This document shows positions 8,751-16,201 of a DNA stretch of 64,000 nucleotides, piece after piece. The notes under the pieces were generated by a model. That model worked only from the letters and a program-made list of their open reading frames with translations. It searched no databases and was not told the DNA's origin. The stretch is from PGYR01 sp046290495 (GTDB lineage Bacteria > Bacteroidota > Ignavibacteria > Kapaibacteriales > UBA2268): contig JBKAGT010000006.1 in assembly GCA_046290495.1 (NCBI GenBank), forward strand, positions 496,001-560,000, in the 5' to 3' direction. A program made the position numbers and the translations under genes. Every line of letters begins with the position of its first letter. The first letter of the stretch is position 1.

Positions 8751-10121
8751 ATGTACATAGATTTGATGAATCCCAAAAAACAAGCTGAGAAAAACAGTGC
8801 AAATCCCAGAGCAAAAAAAGTTCATATAGAAACTTATGGATGCCAGATGAACATTGCTGACTCAGAGCTTGTAGCATCTATCTTAGCTGATGATGGATTT
8901 GCTTTGACTGATACTACAGACAATGCCGATGTGATTCTTCTAAATACATGTTCTATTCGTGATAATGCCGAACAAAAGATTTTTCACCGACTGTCCCATC
9001 TTCGTCACTATAAGAAGAAAAAATCTAAATTAGTTGTAGGAATCCTTGGTTGTATGGCTGAAAGACTAAAAACTAAGTTAATAGGAGAGAGAGACTTAGT
9101 TAGCATTGTAGTAGGACCAGATGAATACAGGTCACTTCCATCACTTGTAAATCAAGCATTCAAAGGAGAGCAAGGTGTTGCTGTAGAGCTAAGTAAAGTT
9201 GAAACATACGAGGATATAACACCACTCAGAACAGAAGGAGTAAGCGCATGGCTGTCTATTATGCGTGGCTGTAATAACTTCTGTGCATTCTGTGTTGTGC
9301 CTTACACAAGGGGACGTGAGCGTTCTAGCAGCTACAGATCAATTGTAGAACAAAGTATTGGATTATACGAAAACGGAGTAAGAGAAGTAACTCTTCTTGG
9401 TCAAAACGTGAATAGCTACAATGATAAAGAATCAGGAATAAAATTCCCACAGTTGCTCGAAGGAATTGCTAAAGAATTACCAGACTTAAGAATTAGATAT
9501 TCTACTAGTCACCCTCATGATATGAGTGATGAGCTAATATATGCTCACCAAAATTATGATAATATTTGTAATTTTATTCACTTACCTGTGCAATCAGGAA
9601 GTAGCAAGATATTGAAAAAAATGCGTAGAGATTATACTGCTGAAAAGTATCTTGAAAGAATAGAAATGATTAGAAAGCATATCCCAAATGTTGCACTTTC
9701 TACTGATATTATAGCTGGATACTGTACAGAAACAGAAGAAGATCACCAAATGACTATGGACTTGATGAAAGAAGTCCGTTATGATGGTGCATTTATGTTC
9801 AAATACTCTGAAAGAGGAAATACATTAGCGCAGAAGAAATATCCAGATGATGTACCTGAAGAAGTAAAACAAAGAAGACTGGAAGAAATAATAGACCAAC
9901 AGCGTGCAATAGCAGGTGAAATCAATGCTACAGAAGTTGGTAAAACACATGAAGTGTTAGTAGAAGGACCAAGCAAGAAGAAAGAGGAGCTATGGCAAGG
10001 TAGAACTGACACTAACAAGATGTGTATCTTCCCTTATAATGGAGAGAAAGAAGGGGATAAAGTAAAAGCAAAAGTTGTAGATTCGAACTCAGCAACACTT
10101 TTCGTTGAAATAGAAGCTTAA
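8751..10121 (+). CDS. miaB: tRNA-2-methylthio-N6-isopentenyladenosine37 synthase MiaB
   Basis: A 456-residue radical-SAM methylthiotransferase that adds a CH3-S group to i6A37 of tRNAs reading UNN codons. The N-terminal UPF0004 domain holds the first cluster Cys (HIETYGCQMN, LNTCSIRDNA, GILGCMAERL). The radical-SAM domain carries the CxxxCxxC loop in MRGCNNFCAFCVVPYTRGRERS, and a C-terminal TRAM domain ends the protein (WQGRTDTNKMCIF). All three domains are complete. A second ATG lies at 8766, so the start is open by five residues. Its stop is one base from the end of the convergent gene at 10123, leaving no room for a terminator. Confidence 0.95.
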   Translation: MYIDLMNPKKQAEKNSANPRAKKVHIETYGCQMNIADSELVASILADDGFALTDTTDNADVILLNTCSIRDNAEQKIFHRLSHLRHYKKKKSKLVVGILGCMAERLKTKLIGERDLVSIVVGPDEYRSLPSLVNQAFKGEQGVAVELSKVETYEDITPLRTEGVSAWLSIMRGCNNFCAFCVVPYTRGRERSSSYRSIVEQSIGLYENGVREVTLLGQNVNSYNDKESGIKFPQLLEGIAKELPDLRIRYSTSHPHDMSDELIYAHQNYDNICNFIHLPVQSGSSKILKKMRRDYTAEKYLERIEMIRKHIPNVALSTDIIAGYCTETEEDHQMTMDLMKEVRYDGAFMFKYSERGNTLAQKKYPDDVPEEVKQRRLEEIIDQQRAIAGEINATEVGKTHEVLVEGPSKKKEELWQGRTDTNKMCIFPYNGEKEGDKVKAKVVDSNSATLFVEIEA

Positions 10122-10122
10122 A

Positions 10123-11826
10123 CTATTCTACTTCAACTCCATTTCCTAGATAGAAAAAACTTCCAGACCTATTATTGATTTTAATGATAGGTCTTATTAT
10201 ATAGTCACCATTATTTCCCCAATCGAAAATTTCATTGATTAAACCTGACATAGGTTCATCATACCATACAGTTTCCAGAATTTCTAAGCTATCTTCATTT
10301 TTCAAAATTTGATAACCCCATATTGAGTTTTCATCTTTAATTTGAATGCTGAAATTATTCCCAGTAGTTAAATTCACATCTGAAATTACATCTTCATTGT
10401 ACAATTTCAATGTTGGGTCACCCATGAGAAAAATAAAAACACCACCTCTGTATGCTGAAAAAGGGTAATCATATTCCAATCTATTGTTTTGAGTGGTAGT
10501 TAGAACCTCACCAAAAGTTCTACCTAAACCCAGCTTGAAGTAAGTCCAATGTGGGAATGAAGCCCAAACTGATGTTAAGCCATAGCCCTCACTTGCAAGA
10601 ATAGAGCGGTGTAGATTGTTTTCCGAATCCCAGTCAACATTATAAGAACCAAATATCATACTATGAGTAGCCAAATATTCTTTTTCAGCTAATTCATTGT
10701 AGTAGACAGCTAGATATATATTATTAAAATCTCCTGGTGCTCCAGCATATACCATATCATATCTATTTTGATACAGCTCATCTCTTACAGGCATTTCTAC
10801 TATATTTTCCTTTCCGTATATTGCAGTCATATTGTTTAAGCCATCAGCCGCATATCCTCGTTTATATTCTCTAAATCCGTCATATAGAATTGCTTTGTTT
10901 ACAGGTTCAACTTGACCAGATTTATACGCTATTACTTTCTCCAGGTATCTATTTAGAAGTTCTGACTCACTCTCTTCAAATTCTGGTAGATTATAAAAAT
11001 CAACTCTTCCAACTGCCAGTTCTACTTTGCCTGGAATGAATGATTGGTCCCACTTGCCATCATTAATCATATTGTGCTGTCTTGGGAACATAGATTTATT
11101 ATTTATTTCCACACTGTCTGTCCAATCATTATAATCTATATCTGCATAATAACTATCAGTTGGGTAAGCCCCTTTGTGTGGTCTCGAATCTTTGTCACCA
11201 TGGCCATCTGGGGCAACATTACCACTATATGGCACGGCAACTCTTCCCAGTATTAGAACAGCTCTGAGATTATTTACAGATTCGTAAACCTGGTTTATTA
11301 ATAGCTTGTTGTTTATAATTGCTTTTGGGGAATATGATTCTACTCTGTCGACTTTTTTTAAAACAATATTCCATCCTTCTTTAGTAGTGATATTTATATA
11401 TCTGATCAGGTTATCTTCAATATCTCTATACTGTGTCCTATCTACTAGGAGTAGTAATGATTTTGTCTCTTCCTCAACGAAATTACAATTTACACAATGT
11501 TCTTTGTAGGATTTAGAATCATAGTTTTTATCATTGAATCTGAATCTCTTTCTGATTTCATATTCTTGATATTCGCCAATAGTCACATCGTTGTAATTCG
11601 TAGCGGCACCAGTTAATTCAGCAATTATCTCGAATTCATCGTCTGTCGAATAACGTTTGCTAATCTCATACTTGAAAGCTGTTGTATCATTTTGCCAAAC
11701 AATTTTTATATATTTAGAGCCATCCAACTCTTTCAGCTCAGTCTCTATCATGATAGAGTTTTGTTTAGCATCTTGAGAGAAAGCCAAGTATCCAATTAGG
11801 CAAAATAATAGTGAGAATCGTAACAT
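10123..11826 (-). CDS. Secreted gingipain-like (C25 fold) protein, catalytic residues not seen
   Basis: A 567-residue protein with a signal peptide (residues 1-17, ending LAFSQ) and a short fibronectin-III-like part (about 25-105). The rest resembles the peptidase C25/gingipain fold: strands SLLLLVDRTQY and LRAVLILGRVAVPYSG, then HKGAYPTDSYYADIDYNDW, and near the end the family-like block GGVFIFLMGDPTLKLYNED. At the positions where active members carry the catalytic His and Cys I see AGAPGDFNN and ATHSMIFGSYN, with no Cys, so it may be inactive or a distant relative. There is no T9SS tail. The assignment rests on motif memory rather than a search. Confidence 0.6.
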   Translation of the reverse strand: MLRFSLLFCLIGYLAFSQDAKQNSIMIETELKELDGSKYIKIVWQNDTTAFKYEISKRYSTDDEFEIIAELTGAATNYNDVTIGEYQEYEIRKRFRFNDKNYDSKSYKEHCVNCNFVEEETKSLLLLVDRTQYRDIEDNLIRYINITTKEGWNIVLKKVDRVESYSPKAIINNKLLINQVYESVNNLRAVLILGRVAVPYSGNVAPDGHGDKDSRPHKGAYPTDSYYADIDYNDWTDSVEINNKSMFPRQHNMINDGKWDQSFIPGKVELAVGRVDFYNLPEFEESESELLNRYLEKVIAYKSGQVEPVNKAILYDGFREYKRGYAADGLNNMTAIYGKENIVEMPVRDELYQNRYDMVYAGAPGDFNNIYLAVYYNELAEKEYLATHSMIFGSYNVDWDSENNLHRSILASEGYGLTSVWASFPHWTYFKLGLGRTFGEVLTTTQNNRLEYDYPFSAYRGGVFIFLMGDPTLKLYNEDVISDVNLTTGNNFSIQIKDENSIWGYQILKNEDSLEILETVWYDEPMSGLINEIFDWGNNGDYIIRPIIKINNRSGSFFYLGNGVEVE

Positions 11827-11925
11827 TTATTAAATTTCTTATTAAATTATAAATTAATTTAATTAAAAAGACAATTAAATTCCTATTTCGTCACAGATTA
11901 AACAAAACTACTTTAATTTTAGAAT

Positions 11926-12327
11926 ATGAAAACGAAATCTGATTGCACAACTAATGGAATAAGAGTTACTGTTGACCCTGAGTACATTCCTGGTGAATTA
12001 GTTGATTCACAAGGGAAATATTTGTTCTCATACCGGGTAAGAATAGCAAATACTGGAAGTGATACGGTGCAGCTTATATCTAGGCATTGGATTATCATAA
12101 ATTCGGAAGGAGAAACGAATGAAGTAAAGGGAGAGGGCGTAATAGGGAGAAAGCCAAGATTGAAACCAGGTGAAGAGTTCAAATATACTAGTTATTGTCC
12201 ACTGGATACGCCGTGGGGAACAATGGAAGGTGAATACTTCATGGCCTCAGAAACAGGGGATGACTTTTTAGCAAAAGTTGAAAGGTTCTATTTGGTATCA
12301 CCAGAGGCAACTAAAGAAGAGAAATAA
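11926..12327 (+). CDS. apaG: ApaG domain protein (Co2+/Mg2+ efflux-associated)
   Basis: A 133-residue single-domain protein of the ApaG family, an FN3-like beta sandwich linked in enterobacteria to Co2+ resistance and Mg2+ efflux; its biochemical role is unclear. The diagnostic blocks are present: YRVRIANTGSDTVQLISRHWII, EVKGEGVIGRKPRLKPGEEFKYTSYCPLDTPWGTMEGEY. Length fits the family (about 125-130). It is the first gene of a tightly packed operon and its stop overlaps the start of the next gene by one base. Confidence 0.93.
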   Translation: MKTKSDCTTNGIRVTVDPEYIPGELVDSQGKYLFSYRVRIANTGSDTVQLISRHWIIINSEGETNEVKGEGVIGRKPRLKPGEEFKYTSYCPLDTPWGTMEGEYFMASETGDDFLAKVERFYLVSPEATKEEK

Positions 12328-13097
12328 TGATAAGCAAATTAGGAAATTTAATAATAAGCTTTATCCGAGAACTGGGTCAGATTACTATACTTATGATTAA
12401 CATAATTAAGTATCTACCGCGAATGATAAAGGATAGAACTTTACTACTTCAGCAAATGAGTATAGTGGGTTCGGACTCCCTACCACTTGTTGTTCTTATC
12501 GGTTCTTTTACTGGTGCTATTGCTGCTTTGCAAGCTACTAACTTGTTCGATAAATTTAATTTAATTGGAATCGCTACTCCTTTTCTAGGTTCGTCTATTG
12601 CAACAGTTGTATTTACGGAACTGACTCCAGTTCTGACAGCAATTGTAATAGCTGGTAGAGTTGGTGGTGCTATGGCTGCTCAACTTGGTACAATGAAAGT
12701 GACGGAACAGATAGATGCATTGGAGATGATGGCGATAGACAGAAACAGATATTTAGCAATGCCTAGAGTTATGGCCGCTCTAATAATGATGCCTATACTT
12801 GCGGTCTTTTCTAATGTAGTGGCTATATTAGGTGGATTTATACTTACTGCAGCAAAGTTTGATTTTTCTGCTTTTACTTTCTTCGACTCTATCAGAGTTT
12901 ATTTCATAGCTTATGACGTGTTCATCGGCTTATTCAAATCATTAGTGTTTGGTGGAGTAACCGCTCTGATTGGTGTTCACGTTGGTTTTACTACAACTGG
13001 TGGAGCAGAGGGAGTTGGTAAAAGTACAGTACGTGCCTTCACTATGTCGGCTGCAATAATTTTAATTTTAGATGCACTATTCGGTTATATATTATGA
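12327..13097 (+). CDS. mlaE: MlaE-family ABC transporter permease
   Basis: A 256-residue inner-membrane permease of the MlaE/YrbE/TGD1 family, which moves phospholipids between the membranes with an MlaF ATPase and an MlaD substrate-binding protein. It has about five membrane helices and the family signature TELTPVLTAIVIAGRVGGAMAAQLGTMKVTEQIDALE, followed by RYLAMPRVMA. It overlaps apaG by one base and trmB by four. No mlaF or mlaD gene is adjacent, so its partners must be encoded elsewhere. The symbol is by family rather than proven orthology. Confidence 0.9.
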   Translation: MISKLGNLIISFIRELGQITILMINIIKYLPRMIKDRTLLLQQMSIVGSDSLPLVVLIGSFTGAIAALQATNLFDKFNLIGIATPFLGSSIATVVFTELTPVLTAIVIAGRVGGAMAAQLGTMKVTEQIDALEMMAIDRNRYLAMPRVMAALIMMPILAVFSNVVAILGGFILTAAKFDFSAFTFFDSIRVYFIAYDVFIGLFKSLVFGGVTALIGVHVGFTTTGGAEGVGKSTVRAFTMSAAIILILDALFGYIL

Positions 13098-13765
13098 TAG
13101 ATTGGAGCAAATATCCCACACCTGACAAAATGAGACACCATGTCGCACCTAACAATTATTTTCCCAAGCAAGAATTAAAGATAGAACCAGTTAATTATCC
13201 GCCTCTATATGAAAAAGTAGATTGGAAGGAGCATTTTCAAAATGGTGAGCCACCTCAATATTTGGATATAGGATGTGGTTTTGGTTGGTTTTCTATGGAT
13301 TTTTCAACTTTAATAGATGAGAATCTACTAGGTATAGAAGTTAGGCGAAGAGCTGTTGATTATGCCAAGAAAGTAAAAGCAACGGAAGAGTTAGATAATT
13401 GTTCATTCCTTTGGTATAGTGTAGTAAATGGATTGCATTTCATTGAGGAAAACTCAATCAAAAAAGTGTTTTATTTTTTCCCTGACCCTTGGTTTAAAAA
13501 GAAACATCACAAACGACGAGCATTTGATGTCAAATTTTTAGAGAATTGCTACCGAGTAATTGAGAATGGGGGAGAGCTTCGCTTACAAACAGATATTCTA
13601 GAAGTTCATGAATACCACTTAGAAAATTTGGCTGAATTTGGTAAGTTTGATTATAAAGTTATTGATGATAACAGCAAGTGGGATTTGCCAGCTACGAACA
13701 AAGAGAAAGACTGTATAAAAAATGGCTACGAATACTACAGGATAATAGCTACGAAGAATGTTTAA
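13094..13765 (+). CDS. trmB: tRNA (guanine46-N7)-methyltransferase
   Basis: A 223-residue SAM-dependent methyltransferase that makes m7G46 in the tRNA variable loop. The SAM-binding glycine motif is LDIGCGFGWFSMDF, followed by LLGIEVRRRAVDYA. The family signature FPDPWFKKKHHKRR is intact, and the C-terminal segment LQTDILEVHEYH fits. It begins with the ATGA overlap to mlaE and its end overlaps the next gene by eight bases, so translation is probably coupled along the operon. Confidence 0.93.
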   Translation: MIDWSKYPTPDKMRHHVAPNNYFPKQELKIEPVNYPPLYEKVDWKEHFQNGEPPQYLDIGCGFGWFSMDFSTLIDENLLGIEVRRRAVDYAKKVKATEELDNCSFLWYSVVNGLHFIEENSIKKVFYFFPDPWFKKKHHKRRAFDVKFLENCYRVIENGGELRLQTDILEVHEYHLENLAEFGKFDYKVIDDNSKWDLPATNKEKDCIKNGYEYYRIIATKNV

Positions 13766-14684
13766 TGACTCCGAAAAATATCTGGAAGTCCTATTAAAAG
13801 ACTTAAGTACACAATTCATAGAGCGAATGGTTGTGACTGTAGTTCTTATCTTGTGCTTGTGGTTAATAAAGAAATTCACTCTCAAATTAGTAAGAAAGAA
13901 GTCAGAAAACGAACGTACTGTTTATCTCTGGACTAAATATAGTTACTATATCTTCTTTTTCATTTCTTTAATTATTATTATCGATTTGTGGTTCGAAGGA
14001 TTCACTAAAGTTTTGACCTTGTTTGGTCTTTTGGCTGCTGGTATTGCTTTCGCCCTGAAAGAACCCATAGTCAATCTATTCGGCTGGGTCTATATATTCT
14101 GGCGAGGTCCAATAAAAGTAGGCGATAGGATAGAAATAGATGGGCAGGTTGGTGATGTGATTGAAGTAACACCATTTCATTTTGATATGCTAGAAATAAG
14201 AAACTGGGTCGATGGCGATTTGTACACTGGGAGGTTGGTGTCAATCCCAAACGCGAAAGTATTTAACTATTCTAATTCAAACTCGAGTTCTGGTTATAAA
14301 TCTATATGGAATGAACTAAAAGTAAGAGTTACCTTTGAAAGTGATTGGCAAAAAGCGAAAGATATACTAATCGAATCAGCTAAAAATCACAGTAATTATC
14401 AAGATACACAAGCCACGTATGATGCCTACAAAACTCTCAGAGCATACATGATTCACAATGTGGAGTTCGAACCTACTGTATTTACAAGAGTCGTTGAGAA
14501 TGGTGTTGAGCTTAGAGTTCGCTACTTCTGTAATATATATAATAGAACAGTAAGTGAGTCCAAAATTTACGAAGAAGTACTTGAGAAGTACAATGCCTCA
14601 GATAACATTAAATTTGCTTACCAAACTACTCGTTTCTACGAGGGTGAAGGTGGTGAGAGCAAAACTCAGAGAGATAATCATTGA
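13758..14684 (+). CDS. Small-conductance mechanosensitive channel family (MscS)
   Basis: A 308-residue membrane protein that would open under membrane tension to release solutes on osmotic downshock. Two helices lie at about residues 25-45 and 58-80. The pore helix and beta domain follow: FGLLAAGIAFALKEPIVNLFGW, then YIFWRGPIKVGDRIEIDGQVGDVIEV, the MscS signature region, and a strand with VSIPNAKVFNYSNSN. The soluble tail covers about residues 180-300. It is the fourth gene in the apaG operon and overlaps both neighbours. Confidence 0.9.
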   Translation: MFNDSEKYLEVLLKDLSTQFIERMVVTVVLILCLWLIKKFTLKLVRKKSENERTVYLWTKYSYYIFFFISLIIIIDLWFEGFTKVLTLFGLLAAGIAFALKEPIVNLFGWVYIFWRGPIKVGDRIEIDGQVGDVIEVTPFHFDMLEIRNWVDGDLYTGRLVSIPNAKVFNYSNSNSSSGYKSIWNELKVRVTFESDWQKAKDILIESAKNHSNYQDTQATYDAYKTLRAYMIHNVEFEPTVFTRVVENGVELRVRYFCNIYNRTVSESKIYEEVLEKYNASDNIKFAYQTTRFYEGEGGESKTQRDNH

Positions 14685-15094
14685 GTACAAGAATGACTAA
14701 ATTATTATTTCTGATATTCTTTATATTTCTAACTGCATGTGATACTCGTTTGCACTTAGGTGATTATTACTATATTTATTCTGAAGATAGTTTTGGATAT
14801 GGATACCATTTAATTTGTAAATTAGGTTGTGAATATGATGCTCATATTAATTACGTTAAAAGAGTTAGATGGAACGACAAGTATATTTTAGTAAACAAAA
14901 CTAATAAAGAATGCTATGTGATAAAAGCTAGAGGTGAAGAATTAGCCTGTTGCAATAGGGATACTATTATTGGTCCAATGAATACCAATCAATTGGATGA
15001 ATATATAAAAACTATGGGCATTGAAAATTTGAATGAAGAGAATTTTAAATATAATTGGAAGAAAAAGAAACCCAATCATCTAGATACACACTAG
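14681..15094 (+). CDS. Small putative lipoprotein of unknown function
   Basis: A 137-residue protein (133 if the ATG at 14693 is used; the TTG at 14681 overlaps the mscS stop). The lipobox FLTAC directly follows a hydrophobic segment, so it should be lipid-anchored after signal peptidase II. The mature part begins DTRLHLGDYYYIY and has paired Cys (GCEYD, ECYVI, ACCNRD). The end pattern around VIKARGE...IGPMNTNQLDEYIK faintly recalls DUF3997 proteins, but I cannot confirm this. It closes the five-gene apaG operon. The ATG start gives the better signal peptide. Confidence 0.7.
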   Translation: MSTRMTKLLFLIFFIFLTACDTRLHLGDYYYIYSEDSFGYGYHLICKLGCEYDAHINYVKRVRWNDKYILVNKTNKECYVIKARGEELACCNRDTIIGPMNTNQLDEYIKTMGIENLNEENFKYNWKKKKPNHLDTH

Positions 15095-15113
15095 TTGCAG
15101 AATAGCTTTGACT

Positions 15114-15350
15114 ATAGATGTTAAGCCACTAACGTGTCTAATTATATTTGCCTCATACAGGTTTAACATCTGTAACAGACTATTGGAATGAATCTTTCAA
15201 GCCCCAGCGGGGCTGAACATCTGTAGAAACTGAATGCTCGATAATTAAATGCCTTGAAAGGGTATTACAAAATCTTTTATGCCAATGACTACAGCTATGC
15301 GGTTATTTACCACCCCGTCAACGCTAAAGCGTTGCCACCCCTCCACAGGA
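15114..15350. repeat. REP/MITE-like hairpin-rich relic in a gene-free gap
   Basis: The gap 15095-15434 has no plausible gene but several symmetric elements. AGCCCC-AGC-GGGGCT is a perfect hairpin at 15200-15214. CAACGCT-AA-AGCGTTG at 15319-15334 is another, framed by CACCCCGT and CCACCCCTCC, a layout seen in REP sequences linked to RAYT transposases. AACATCTGTA occurs twice (15165-15174 and 15216-15225), and GATGTTAAGCC (15117-15127) is the near-inverse of GGTTTAACATC (15160-15170). The composition is GC-richer than the surroundings. It looks like decayed remains of dispersed repeats. Confidence 0.5.
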
Positions 15351-15434
15351 TGGGAATAGCTCTAATTTTTAAAATAGAATTCCAAAAAGATGATTAAGTT
15401 GGAAAAATAGTTGTTGTACTTTAATATGGTGGTG

Positions 15435-16118
15435 ATGAAAAACTCTAAATTGAAAATAGTAATTCTAATTTGTATTTTGTTTATCTATTCTAGTATAAAT
15501 TCAAATCAAGATTCATCAGCTATTATTGATTATAATAGTGATATTCTTTTATATGACTCAATTGTATATAGATTTAATCGAGTTGACTCAGCTGTTAAAT
15601 ATAAAAGTTACCTAGACCAATGTAAAGAGTTAAAAATTGAACCAATAATGAATACAAGTAAAAAAGTATTTATAAGGATGAGTTTAGGACACTATATTGT
15701 TAGTATCTGGAAAGATAATAATATGAAGTTGCATGGGAATAAAATTCATTGGGTAACTGAGATAGATTGTGAGTCTGGAGAAAGGATTAGGGATTATTCT
15801 ATTAGTTATGATTTAGATAATAAATCAATTGATAAAATCTACAACTATATTTTGGATACGAAAGTATTAAATATCCCTGACCAAAGTAAAATTTTTAGTT
15901 GGATTCAAGGAGATGATGGAGTAACCTATACAATTGAATCTAAAATTGATTCTAATTATAAGTTTCAATCATACTGGTCTCCCTCTGCGCAAAAGAATGT
16001 TAGAGCAGCTTATGAAATTGAGAAATTTATTGATAAGATAAAGGAGTTATCTGATTATAGCGATTCCCAAAGAACATTTTCAAAAATTTGCCATTCGAAT
16101 GTTATAGTTACGGAATGA
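15435..16118 (+). CDS. Exported protein of unknown function
   Basis: About 228 residues from the ATG at 15435 (the frame also contains an ATG at 15426 and a TTG at 15411). I prefer 15435 because it gives a clean signal peptide: MKNSKLKI followed by a hydrophobic core VILICILFIY. The mature protein is rich in Ser, Asp, Tyr and Lys, with no domain I recognise; a WVTEIDCESGERIRDYSISYD segment suggests beta structure. It stands alone between the REP-like gap and a bidirectional terminator and may be a lineage-specific or recently acquired gene. Confidence 0.6.
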   Translation: MKNSKLKIVILICILFIYSSINSNQDSSAIIDYNSDILLYDSIVYRFNRVDSAVKYKSYLDQCKELKIEPIMNTSKKVFIRMSLGHYIVSIWKDNNMKLHGNKIHWVTEIDCESGERIRDYSISYDLDNKSIDKIYNYILDTKVLNIPDQSKIFSWIQGDDGVTYTIESKIDSNYKFQSYWSPSAQKNVRAAYEIEKFIDKIKELSDYSDSQRTFSKICHSNVIVTE

Positions 16119-16143
16119 TAATTAGGTTGCCATCAAAATAAAA

Positions 16144-16177
16144 AAAAGCCAGTCGGAAATTTATCCAACTGGCTTTT
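16144..16177. terminator. Bidirectional terminator between convergent genes
   Basis: AAAAGCCAGTCGG (16144-16156) pairs with CCAACTGGCTTTT (16165-16177) with one mismatch. A-run on the left and T-run on the right make it usable from both strands. Confidence 0.85.
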
Positions 16178-16201
16178 CTAATTCTAATTAGCTTGTTGTT
16201 A

